A stretch of DNA of 64,000 nt from Acidulodesulfobacterium_A sp049965795 (lineage in GTDB: Bacteria > SZUA-79 > Acidulodesulfobacterales > Acidulodesulfobacteraceae), in the NCBI GenBank assembly GCA_049965795.1, contig JBMFVW010000005.1, positions 1 to 64,000 of the forward strand, read 5' to 3'. How positions within the stretch are numbered: the first letter of the stretch is position 1; each line of letters opens with the position of its first letter. Of this stretch, positions 1 through 7,457 are shown one piece after another. The position numbers and the translations under genes are program-made. The notes under the pieces are model-generated. The model had not been told where the DNA came from, did no database searches, and was given only the letters and a program-made list of their open reading frames with translations.

Positions 1-217
1 AAAGATCATCCAGTCCTATAAAACCGGTATCCGATTTATTTAATTTTTATCGATAATGTCGGCATGGTTTTTTGAAAGCATCGTTTTAAGAAAAATTTCA
101 AGCTATTTTTATTTATTTTATAATGGTATAATTAAACTAAAAGTACTAATTTTTGCATAAAAGTATTAGATTCATATTAAGTTAAATTTAATATTAACAA
201 ATATACTGAGGATAAAA
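1..217. other. left window edge, no gene supported
   Basis: No open reading frame of convincing length is visible on either strand. Short open stretches running in from the edge could be the tail of a neighbouring gene but show no recognisable motif. A TATAAT hexamer at 127-132 is a possible -10 element for the nitroreductase gene, but no good -35 box lies 16-18 bases upstream. A GAGGA ribosome-binding site stands just before the ATG at 218. Confidence 0.4.
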
Positions 218-775
218 ATGGAATTATCTGCTGTAATGGAATCAAGGCGCGCTTACAGGTCTTTGGAAAAAACTGAAATTACGGAAAATCTTATAAAGAC
301 TCTTGCCGAATCTGCATCTCTTTCGGCTTCATGTTACAATCATCAGCCGTGGAAATTTGTGTTTGTTTATGAAGATGCAGTTCTTAAAGAATTAAAAACC
401 GCACTTGCCAAAGGTAATGCCTGGGCACAGAATGCATCTATGATAATAGCCGTTTTATCTAAAGAAACAGATGACTGCATCCTTGATTATAGAAAATATT
501 ATCTTTTCGACACCGGAATGGCTACTGCGTTTCTTATTCTTAAAGCTACCGAACTCGGCTACGTCGCTCATCCTATTGCAGGTTATAATCCTGAAATAGT
601 TAAAGGAGTCATAAAATCTCCTGACGGTATGGAAGTCGTCACTCTTATTATATTCGGCAAGCACAAAGAAGATATAGATCCGGTTTTAAACGAAAAACAG
701 CGAAACGACGAAATTAAACGTCCTCAGCGCAAATCTTTTGGCGAATATGCCTGTCTTAACAAATATTGTTTGTAA
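218..775 (+). CDS. nitroreductase family protein
   Basis: A 185-residue FMN-dependent oxidoreductase of the nitroreductase fold, expected to use NAD(P)H to reduce nitro compounds, quinones or flavins; the true substrate cannot be read from sequence. The N-terminal SRRAYRSL (residues 9-16) and the NHQPWKF segment (41-47) match the family's flavin-phosphate and ring-binding elements. The C-terminal half keeps the usual hydrophobic core strand (VVTLIIFG). The length is typical of the compact single-domain members. A GAGGA site precedes the ATG. It stands alone, about 95 bases before the dUTPase gene, so context adds nothing about its job. Confidence 0.85.
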   Translation: MELSAVMESRRAYRSLEKTEITENLIKTLAESASLSASCYNHQPWKFVFVYEDAVLKELKTALAKGNAWAQNASMIIAVLSKETDDCILDYRKYYLFDTGMATAFLILKATELGYVAHPIAGYNPEIVKGVIKSPDGMEVVTLIIFGKHKEDIDPVLNEKQRNDEIKRPQRKSFGEYACLNKYCL

Positions 776-810
776 CGTCGAGAATATGCCCGAGATAACG
801 ATAACGATCA

Positions 811-837
811 TAATAATTTAACAATTGTAAATTATTA
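811..837. other. AT-only inverted repeat downstream of nitroreductase
   Basis: A perfect 10-base inverted repeat (TAATAATTTA and its complement) around a 7-base loop lies between the nitroreductase stop and the dUTPase start. It is AT-only and is not followed by a T tract, so it is a weak terminator candidate at best. It may only reflect base composition. Confidence 0.3.
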
Positions 838-870
838 ATTGCAATAAACTTTATGCAAATACCTTAAATA

Positions 871-1305
871 ATGTTTTCAGATTTCTATTTAAATATCGAG
901 CTGTTTCATCCGGAAGCAGTAATGCCTAAAAGGGCTGTTCAAGGCGATGCGGGGTTAGATTTATTCTTGTGCGAAAAGACTATACTAAAACCGAATGTTT
1001 TAATTTCGGCTCATACCGGCATTAAAATTGAATTTCCCGCGGGATATGCCGCGATTATTAAAGAAAAATCAGGCTTGGCGTTAAAAGAAATAGAAATTAA
1101 GGCGGGAGTTATAGACCATGAATACAGGGGCGAAATAATCGTTTTAACGAAAAATATGTCTAAGGACGTTATTACGTTACTGCCTGGTCAAAAAATAGCT
1201 CAGATGTTAATAGCTCCGGTATGGACGGGAGAGCCCAATTTGGTTGCAAAAGTCGATGAAGATACGGTAAGGAAAGACGGCGGATTCGGTTCGACGGGGT
1301 TATAA
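871..1305 (+). CDS. deoxyuridine 5'-triphosphate nucleotidohydrolase (dUTPase)
   Basis: Hydrolyses dUTP to dUMP and pyrophosphate, keeping uracil out of DNA and supplying dUMP for thymidylate synthesis. All five motifs of the trimeric family are present in order: GDAGLDL (25-31), KEKSGLA (64-70, with K where most members have R), GVIDHEYRGEI (79-89, with the catalytic Asp at 82 and the uracil-stacking Tyr at 85), GQKIAQM (106-112) and the C-terminal P-loop-like RKDGGFGSTG (134-143). The length, 144 residues, is normal. No Shine-Dalgarno site precedes the ATG; an upstream ATG at 853 stops after four codons, so 871 is the start. Confidence 0.93.
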   Translation: MFSDFYLNIELFHPEAVMPKRAVQGDAGLDLFLCEKTILKPNVLISAHTGIKIEFPAGYAAIIKEKSGLALKEIEIKAGVIDHEYRGEIIVLTKNMSKDVITLLPGQKIAQMLIAPVWTGEPNLVAKVDEDTVRKDGGFGSTGL

Positions 1306-1327
1306 ATACGGTTAATTAAAAATTAAA

Positions 1328-1501
1328 ATGAGGAAAAAACGCAGAAACGGGAAAGACGCAGGCGGTATTGAAAAAAACAGGACGACTTACCGCAATCTTT
1401 TTGAAAGAATAAAACCCGATGAAAAAGGAAAGATTATAGAAAAGATTGATAAAAAAGAAATAAGTAAGTATATAGAAGAAGAAAATTCCAAAAAAAAATA
1501 A
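1328..1501 (+). CDS. small basic hypothetical protein (57 aa)
   Basis: A complete 57-codon reading frame fills the gap between the dUTPase and sensor genes and ends 8 bases before the latter's ATG. The product starts with a basic stretch (MRKKRRNGK) and ends in Lys/Glu-rich, probably helical sequence. I recognise no family. There is no clear ribosome-binding site (AATTAAA before the ATG), so it may not be translated. In favour: it spans almost the whole spacer, and it has the same AT-rich third positions as its neighbours. A conserved homologue elsewhere would be needed to call it real. Confidence 0.4.
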   Translation: MRKKRRNGKDAGGIEKNRTTYRNLFERIKPDEKGKIIEKIDKKEISKYIEEENSKKK

Positions 1502-1509
1502 TATTTTGC

Positions 1510-4119
1510 ATGCAAATCAAATTGCCGAAGTTTTTTAGAAGATTAGATAAATTCATACTATGCATAGCCGTTTCTACAAGCATAGTTGTTGCGGGAGTAT
1601 CCGCCTATCTTTTGTCTAATTTCGGAAACAAAATAATTAAATATGAAAGCGATACGACTGCCGAATATATATCAAAGCAAACTTTCAATACTATGTTTCA
1701 GATAATGAAAAAGGGATGGAATGAAAAGCAGGTTATAGCTTTTATGAATGCGTTAAAAAAATCCTCTAAAAATAATAATATGGTTAAAACTTATATATTT
1801 AGAGGGGCTATAGTAGATAAACAGTTCGGTAAAATTCCCCAGAGCAAAGAAAATCTTATAGTTAAAAAAGTTTTCAGAACTAAACATCCTTTTCACGCTA
1901 CGGTTAACGGAAATATCGTATATGTCTATCCTTTAAAAGACAAAAGCATGTGTTTAAAATGTCATACTATGGCAAAAATAGGCGACGTAAACGGAGTCAT
2001 AGAGGTATCTTACAGCCCGTCGCTTTTGAGAAGCAAACTAGAAGGCTATTTTATACTTATTATATTTCTTATCTTTATCCTTCCCATAGCCGGAGGCGTT
2101 TTCGTAACCCTAATCTTAAGGCGTTCCATAAAAAACGGCATGGAAAGCATAAACGCGGCAGTTGAAAGCATTAAGAGCGTAAAAGATTTAAAAACTTTGG
2201 ATACCAAGCTGATCGACTTAAAATTCGAAGAGTTCAATCATATATATCAAGGCTTAAGCGGGCTTTCCGAAAGATTAAGGGATATAGCGGTAGATAAAGA
2301 CGTTTTGGAATTTGAAATTAAACTGCTGGAGCGTTTCATTATTACCTCCGAAGTCGTTAAAGACTGGAAAGAACACGTCTTCAACATGCTTAGCGAAATG
2401 AATAAGATTATTAAGGTTTATAACGTTTTTTCCATATTTGTAGAGGATGAAAGATCTATTGAAATAGAAGTCTTCTGGAAAGGAGAGCCGACGGATAAAA
2501 CAAAAAAAATTTTTGACGAACTTATTTACCAAAACATTTATCATAACGGACTAAACTCTTTTATCATACAGGGAATGGGGAAACACGAAATATTTCACAA
2601 CGTATCGGATAAAAACGTTAAACTGCCGGATCTTAAAAAAGAAGACTTGATGGTGCAGACTAAAAAAATAATTCTTGAATCCCCTCATATCGGCGGAATT
2701 GTAGGTATAGGTGTCCAGTCCGAAGACGAAGTAGAAGGGGTAAAAGGACTAGTCATAAACAGCGTTCTTACGACATTATTGAACGTTATAGGTTCTATTA
2801 AAGCAATATATAAGTACACTAAAGATTTAGAATATTACGCGACCAGAGACGGACTGACCAATCTTTACAACCAGCGCGTTTTTATGGAGTTTTTGCACTA
2901 TGAGGTAGAAAGGGCAAAGAGACATAATTCTGCTTTCGGCGTTGTATTTATAGACTTCGATAATTTTAAACTTATAAACGATATGTACGGACACAACTTC
3001 GGAGATAAATTCCTGAAAGGTATTGCCGATATCCTGGAAAAAGACAAAAGAAACGAAGATATAGCAGCAAGATACGGCGGAGACGAATTCGTAATGATTC
3101 TTCCAGGAGCAGGAGAAGAACAGTCTTATATGATAGCAAACAAGATAAGAGAAAATATAAAGATTTTTACGCTAAAAGACCCTATTACGGGAAAATTAGT
3201 CGCCGCTACGGTTTCTATAGGAATATCGATTTATCCCTATTCCGCCTCCGACGAAAAAGACCTGTTTTTATTGGCTGACAATATGATGTATAAGGCAAAA
3301 AAAGCCGGAAAAGATACCGTATATATAGCTAAAGAGGAAGACGCGGTCACTGCCTTTAAGGAAGCCTCCGAAAAAAGCAAAATGGTTATGGACGCTTTGG
3401 AAAAAGATATAATATTGCCGTATTTTCAGCCTATCGTTGATATTAAAACCGGAAAACCCGCGGCCCACGAACTGCTTATGAGAATAAAATTAGAGTCTAT
3501 TTCTTCCGAGGGGAATGAATCCTCCAAGATAATATCAGCCGGCGAATTTATAGAAATAGCAGAAGGCATAGGAATAGCCCACAAATTGGATTTGATACTT
3601 CTCGAAAAAGCTTTTAAAAAAATTAAAGACGAAAATTATTCACTTGATATGTTCATCAATCTTTCCCCCAAATCTTTGATAGTTGCGGATTACGTCAAGA
3701 CCGTAAAACAGCTGTCTTTAAAGTATAGGATAGATACTTCCAAAATAGTTTTCGAACTTACGGAAAGAGAGACGGTCAAAAATATCTCGCTTCTCGAAAA
3801 GTTCGTGGCAAATCTTAAATACGAAGGGTTTAGGTTTGCCGTGGACGATTTCGGTTCCGGTTTCAGTTCATTTATGTATCTTAAAAGATTTCCGATAGAT
3901 TTTCTTAAGATAGACGGCGAATTTATAATGGGCATCTTTGAAGATAAGATGGACAGGGCGGTCGTCGTCAGCTCTATTTCTATCGCAAAAGAAATGGGCA
4001 TAAAAACTATCGCCGAGTTTATCGAAACCAAAGAAGTTCTTGACGAACTTAAAGAACTTAAAGTCGATTACGCTCAGGGCTATTATACCGGAAAACCGGC
4101 GGAAAATTTTATGAAATAA
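1510..4119 (+). CDS. membrane haem-c sensor with GGDEF and EAL domains
   Basis: An 869-residue c-di-GMP signalling protein. Transmembrane segments at about 15-36 and 180-204 enclose an extracytoplasmic domain ending in CLKCHT (C148, C151, H152), a covalent haem c attachment motif; the arrangement resembles the Tll0287-like/DUF3365 haem sensors (inference). A HAMP-like linker follows the second helix, then a region of about 180 residues that may be a degenerate GAF domain. The GGDEF domain is intact (YGGDEF, 522-527) with an inhibitory RxxD site at 514-517. The EAL domain keeps most catalytic elements (NLS, ELTE, DDFGSG near 779, AEF, QGYYTGKP), but its signature reads ELL (654-656) in place of EAL. 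Both activities are therefore possible; the net direction cannot be read. Redox, NO or O2 sensing by the haem is inferred. Confidence 0.88.
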   Translation: MQIKLPKFFRRLDKFILCIAVSTSIVVAGVSAYLLSNFGNKIIKYESDTTAEYISKQTFNTMFQIMKKGWNEKQVIAFMNALKKSSKNNNMVKTYIFRGAIVDKQFGKIPQSKENLIVKKVFRTKHPFHATVNGNIVYVYPLKDKSMCLKCHTMAKIGDVNGVIEVSYSPSLLRSKLEGYFILIIFLIFILPIAGGVFVTLILRRSIKNGMESINAAVESIKSVKDLKTLDTKLIDLKFEEFNHIYQGLSGLSERLRDIAVDKDVLEFEIKLLERFIITSEVVKDWKEHVFNMLSEMNKIIKVYNVFSIFVEDERSIEIEVFWKGEPTDKTKKIFDELIYQNIYHNGLNSFIIQGMGKHEIFHNVSDKNVKLPDLKKEDLMVQTKKIILESPHIGGIVGIGVQSEDEVEGVKGLVINSVLTTLLNVIGSIKAIYKYTKDLEYYATRDGLTNLYNQRVFMEFLHYEVERAKRHNSAFGVVFIDFDNFKLINDMYGHNFGDKFLKGIADILEKDKRNEDIAARYGGDEFVMILPGAGEEQSYMIANKIRENIKIFTLKDPITGKLVAATVSIGISIYPYSASDEKDLFLLADNMMYKAKKAGKDTVYIAKEEDAVTAFKEASEKSKMVMDALEKDIILPYFQPIVDIKTGKPAAHELLMRIKLESISSEGNESSKIISAGEFIEIAEGIGIAHKLDLILLEKAFKKIKDENYSLDMFINLSPKSLIVADYVKTVKQLSLKYRIDTSKIVFELTERETVKNISLLEKFVANLKYEGFRFAVDDFGSGFSSFMYLKRFPIDFLKIDGEFIMGIFEDKMDRAVVVSSISIAKEMGIKTIAEFIETKEVLDELKELKVDYAQGYYTGKPAENFMK

Positions 4120-4138
4120 AAAGTTGTCAAATATAATA

Positions 4139-4480
4139 CTATTCGGTCTTTTTATCGATATGCAGGCCGTGCATTAATTCTGATTCCGCATTTAAACCTG
4201 CATTTAAATTTGTATTTAATTCGGAACTATCAGAATTTTCCAGTGATTTCCTCAATGCTTTTTGCCTTATATGTTCTTCGAGTATTTCTTCGTTTTTTTT
4301 CTTTATTTCCATATATTCGAGGACGTCTTCGGCGTTAAACACCCAGACTCTTCTTAAAAAATTTTCCATTTCGTGTCTTTCTTTGTGTATTAAGGTTATT
4401 TTATCCATAAATTCCTGATATCCCATTTTTTTCTTTTTAAGTCCCATTTTTTTCTTTTTGCGGATTTTTCTTCTATCCAT
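4139..4480 (-). CDS. orphan hypothetical protein, Lys-rich N-terminus
   Basis: A 113-residue protein that I do not recognise. It opens with a duplicated basic motif (KKKKMG twice, about residues 8-20; the DNA carries a matching 17-base direct repeat), continues with a predicted helical, charged middle (residues 25-80), and ends in a low-complexity Asn/Leu/Glu stretch with NTNLNAGLNAE. There is no signal peptide or membrane segment. A GGGGG ribosome-binding site 8 bases before the ATG supports translation. It is one of only two - strand genes here, converging on the sensor gene and divergent from hemB. The basic start suggests nucleic-acid or ribosome contact, but that is a guess. Confidence 0.6.
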   Translation of the reverse strand: MDRRKIRKKKKMGLKKKKMGYQEFMDKITLIHKERHEMENFLRRVWVFNAEDVLEYMEIKKKNEEILEEHIRQKALRKSLENSDSSELNTNLNAGLNAESELMHGLHIDKKTE

Positions 4481-4547
4481 AATAATTACCCCCTTTTTAT
4501 TTTTTAATAAATATTATAAATTTAGGCGCATTTTTTATTTATATCAT

Positions 4548-4613
4548 AAATTTAGTTAAAAAATTATGAAATTTTTGTTACAATTATGTTAAATTTTTGT
4601 TAAATTTATGTTA
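4548..4613. repeat. phased 11-bp AT-rich tandem repeats in a divergent promoter region
   Basis: Four clear tandem 11-base units lie at 4570-4613 (AATTTTTGTTA, CAATTATGTTA, AATTTTTGTTA, AATTTATGTTA). Two weaker units extend the array back to 4548. The period is one helical turn, so the T tracts fall on one face of the DNA and could bend it. The array sits between the divergent orphan gene and hemB. A TATAAT at 4706-4711 is a plausible -10 box for hemB. Most of the 4481-4748 spacer holds nothing else I can name. Confidence 0.6.
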
Positions 4614-4748
4614 CAAAATTCCTTGTAATATTCACATAATAAAGCGTTGGCAGTTTTTTTGCAGTCTGCGGTTTAAAACTTATTTTATTATTCTAAAAAT
4701 AAGTGTATAATAAAAAAAATAATTAATATTATATATACGGTTAAAATT

Positions 4749-5729
4749 ATGAATTTAAATTATCCTTTCGTAAGACCGCGAAGACTGCGCAACTCGCTTC
4801 AAATATTAAAATTAGTTCAAGAGACTAAATTAGACCCGTCAAAGTTTATTATGCCTTATTTCGTTTCCCACGGAAAAGAAATCAAAGAGCCTATAGGCAC
4901 TATGCCGGATCAGTTCCGCTATTCGATTGACGAACTTTTAAAAGAACTAAAAAATGTCAAAAACTTAAACATAGGAGGCATACTTCTTTTCGGTATTCCT
5001 GAGCATAAAGACGAATTTGCGTCTGAGGCTTATTCGGATAACGGAATAATGCAGCAGACCTTGCAAGCTGTAAAAGACAGGTATCCCGATATTTTAATTA
5101 TTAACGATGTATGTATGTGTGATTATACTTCGCACGGACATTGCGGAATAGTCGATGAAAAAGGTTACGTTAAAAATGACGAAACTTTAGAATACCTCGC
5201 AAAAATTAGCGTTTCCTACGCAAAAGCAGGCTCGGATATTATAGCTCCTTCCGATATGATGGACGGAAGGATAAGAAAAATAAGAGAATCTTTAGACGAA
5301 GAAGGATTTGTAAATATACCTATAATGTCTTATTCTTCAAAATATGCTTCCGCATTTTATTCGCCTTTTAGAGATGCCGCAGATTGTTTTCCTAAATTCG
5401 GCAACAGAAAATCATACCAAATGGATCCTGCGAATTCCGACGAAGCGTTGCTGGAAACCGAACTTGATTTAGAAGAAGGCGCGGACATCATCATGGTAAA
5501 ACCTGCATTAAGTTATCTTGATATAATATACAAAATAAAACAGACTTTTAAAAGACCTCTTGCCGCTTATAACGTATCCGGAGAATATTCCATGATAAAG
5601 GCTGCCGCTAAGCTGGGTTATATCGACGAAGAACTTGCAGTTTTAGAAACGCTTACTTCTATGAAAAGGGCGGGCGCCGATATTATTATAACCTATTTTT
5701 CGCTGTATGCCGCAAAACTTATCGGATAA
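4749..5729 (+). CDS. delta-aminolevulinic acid dehydratase (porphobilinogen synthase)
   Basis: Condenses two molecules of 5-aminolevulinate to porphobilinogen, an early step of haem, sirohaem and cobalamin synthesis. The 326-residue length is standard. It has the zinc-type active-site cluster DVCMCDYTSHGHCG (C122, C124, C132), so the enzyme is probably zinc-dependent rather than magnesium-only. The two active-site lysines fall in YSSK (K198) and MVKPA (K251). The APSDMMDGR and FYSPFRDA segments also match the family. There is no strong ribosome-binding site before the ATG. It is isolated from other haem genes; haem supply is relevant to the haem-c proteins in this window. Confidence 0.96.
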   Translation: MNLNYPFVRPRRLRNSLQILKLVQETKLDPSKFIMPYFVSHGKEIKEPIGTMPDQFRYSIDELLKELKNVKNLNIGGILLFGIPEHKDEFASEAYSDNGIMQQTLQAVKDRYPDILIINDVCMCDYTSHGHCGIVDEKGYVKNDETLEYLAKISVSYAKAGSDIIAPSDMMDGRIRKIRESLDEEGFVNIPIMSYSSKYASAFYSPFRDAADCFPKFGNRKSYQMDPANSDEALLETELDLEEGADIIMVKPALSYLDIIYKIKQTFKRPLAAYNVSGEYSMIKAAAKLGYIDEELAVLETLTSMKRAGADIIITYFSLYAAKLIG

Positions 5730-5737
5730 ATTTCTAT

Positions 5738-5868
5738 CCCAAAATTGTCGATAGAAAATTGAAAAGAAAAAGGCGTCAAATTCAAATATCCAATTTGAGA
5801 CGTGGGCAGAATTGAATTCTGTCCCCCGTAATCTGACACCGTTTCCTTTACTTATCGGCAATTTTGGG
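5738..5868. repeat. nested palindromic element A (REP-like family)
   Basis: A 131-base intergenic unit made of nested inverted repeats. The outer arms CCCAAAATTGTCGATA (5738-5753) and 5853-5868 match at 15 of 16 positions. The inner arms GGCGTCAAATT and AATCTGACACC are imperfect complements. The centre is a near-palindrome around GGCAGAATT/AATTCTGTCC. Related pieces recur at 20.7, 53.7, 62.3 and 63.6 kb. No reading frame lies inside. It resembles the palindromes mobilised by REP-associated tyrosine transposases (from family knowledge), but no such gene is in the window. Confidence 0.7.
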
Positions 5869-5924
5869 TTATTTATAGATATATTAAAAAAATTAATTAT
5901 AATATTGAAGGAGAAAACTAATCT

Positions 5925-6854
5925 ATGAAAATATTGGTAACGGGCGGAGCGGGATTTATAGGCAGTCATATTGTCGATATGCTTGCCGATAATAATCATG
6001 AGGTTGCGATAATCGATAATCTTTCGAGCGGTTTCGAATATAACGTCAATAAGGCTGCAAAATTAATACGGTCGGATATTAACGATTTTAACGGCATTGA
6101 AAAAATATTTTTGGAAGAAAAGCCGGATATAGTATACCATTTAGCAGCTCAAATAGATGTAAGGAAGTCGGTTGCCGATCCTATTTTCGATGCTAAGACT
6201 AATATTATGGCGACTATTAATTTAATTAAACTTTCTAATGATTTTAAGATTAAAAAGTTTATTTTTTCTTCAACCGGCGGAGCTATATACGGAGATACCG
6301 ACGACAGGCCTACAAAAGAAACCCATGCGGAATGGCCGCTTTCTCCTTACGGCATAGCAAAGCTTGCCGCCGATAAATTTTTAAATTTTTATTATGAAGT
6401 TTACGGATTGAAATATATTTCTCTGCGTTACGGCAATGTGTACGGTCCAAGGCAAAATCCACACGGCGAAGCGGGAGTAGTCGCTATTTTTTTAAATAAA
6501 ATGCTGAATAACGACCAGCCCGTAATAAACGGAGACGGGGAGCAGACAAGGGATTACGTGTATGTTAAAGATGTTGCCGAAGCGAATATTTTAGCTCTTA
6601 AATTTATTGATAAAGTGGGCATATACAATGTCGGAACTTCGACAGAGATCAGTGTTAACGCTTTATTTGAAGAAATTAATAAAAATTTTAATAAAAGTTT
6701 TAAACAGGTTCACGGTCCTGCTAAGCAGGGGGAGCAGAAAACAAGCTGTTTAGATTTCGGAAAGATAGAAAAAGACCTTGGTTTTAAGCCTAAAGTAAAT
6801 TTCGGCGAAGGTATTAAAATGACGTATGAATGGTTTAAACAAAAAAAATGTTGA
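5925..6854 (+). CDS. NAD-dependent sugar-nucleotide epimerase (GalE-like)
   Basis: A 309-residue extended short-chain dehydrogenase/reductase, most like UDP-glucose/UDP-GlcNAc 4-epimerases. The Rossmann glycine motif GGAGFIGSH starts at residue 7. The catalytic SST lies at 115-117, and the YxxxK pair is Y142/K146 in SPYGIAK. The RYGNVYGPRQ segment after it is typical of the family. The product would be used for surface polysaccharide. AAGGAG stands 12-15 bases before the ATG. It has no polysaccharide neighbours here, so the exact substrate (Glc/Gal, GlcNAc/GalNAc or an acid) is open. Confidence 0.88.
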   Translation: MKILVTGGAGFIGSHIVDMLADNNHEVAIIDNLSSGFEYNVNKAAKLIRSDINDFNGIEKIFLEEKPDIVYHLAAQIDVRKSVADPIFDAKTNIMATINLIKLSNDFKIKKFIFSSTGGAIYGDTDDRPTKETHAEWPLSPYGIAKLAADKFLNFYYEVYGLKYISLRYGNVYGPRQNPHGEAGVVAIFLNKMLNNDQPVINGDGEQTRDYVYVKDVAEANILALKFIDKVGIYNVGTSTEISVNALFEEINKNFNKSFKQVHGPAKQGEQKTSCLDFGKIEKDLGFKPKVNFGEGIKMTYEWFKQKKC

Positions 6855-6880
6855 CAAATTATTTAAAATTTTGTTATTAT
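6851..6880 (+). promoter_or_regulatory. sigma-70-type promoter of the tRNA-tuf operon
   Basis: TTGACA (6851-6856), an 18-base spacer and TATTAT (6875-6880) form a near-consensus promoter 43 bases before the first tRNA. It overlaps the last codon of the epimerase gene. It is the obvious start for the tRNA-tuf-secE-nusG-ribosomal transcript. Confidence 0.75.
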
Positions 6881-6923
6881 TAAAGTTTCTAAATATGTGG
6901 AGTTTTGGGAATTTTTTTGACTT

Positions 6924-6998
6924 GCTGGCGTAGCTCAATGGTAGAGCAGCTGATTTGTAATCAGCAGGTTGCGGGTTCGATTCCCATCGCCAGCTCCA
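6924..6998 (+). tRNA. tRNA-Thr (TGT)
   Basis: Acceptor GCTGGCG pairs with CGCCAGC (6988-6994). The anticodon loop TTTGTAA carries TGT on a 5-bp stem, the T arm has GGTTCGATTCC, and CCA is encoded. It is the first of four tRNAs before tuf, the same order as E. coli thrU-tyrU-glyT-thrT-tufB. Confidence 0.97.
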
Positions 6999-7058
6999 TA
7001 TAATTTTAGAAATAATTTTTTAAGACATTATTAAGATTTAAACAGATTTGAGAGTTAA

Positions 7059-7144
7059 GGAGAGGTGCCCGAGCGGCTAAAGGGAACAGACTGTAAATCT
7101 GTCGGCGCGAGTCTACGAAGGTTCGAATCCTTCCCTCTCCACCA
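7059..7144 (+). tRNA. tRNA-Tyr (GTA)
   Basis: Class II tRNA with a long variable arm. GGAGAGG pairs with CCTCTCC (7134-7140), the anticodon loop CTGTAAA carries GTA, and CCA is encoded at 7142-7144. Confidence 0.97.
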
Positions 7145-7237
7145 TTATAATATAAGTATAAAATGCAATATAAATATATTACAATATTCGGTAAATAATA
7201 TTGAAATATAAAGTTAAGGTTTAAAATATTTTTTAAT

Positions 7238-7313
<76 letters not shown>

Positions 7314-7338
7314 ATTTTAAGATATGTTTATGATGTAT

Positions 7339-7413
7339 GCCCATGTAGCTCAGTGGTGGAGCACTTCCTTGGTAAGGAAGAGGCCATCGGTTCAATCCCG
7401 ATCATGGGCTCCA
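7339..7413 (+). tRNA. tRNA-Thr (GGT)
   Basis: GCCCATG pairs with CATGGGC (7403-7409). The anticodon loop TTGGTAA carries GGT, and CCA is encoded at 7411-7413. It lies 59 bases before the tuf ATG. Confidence 0.97.
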
Positions 7414-7457
7414 TAAAAATAAATAATTAAGAATATTTAAAAACGAATATTTTTTCA

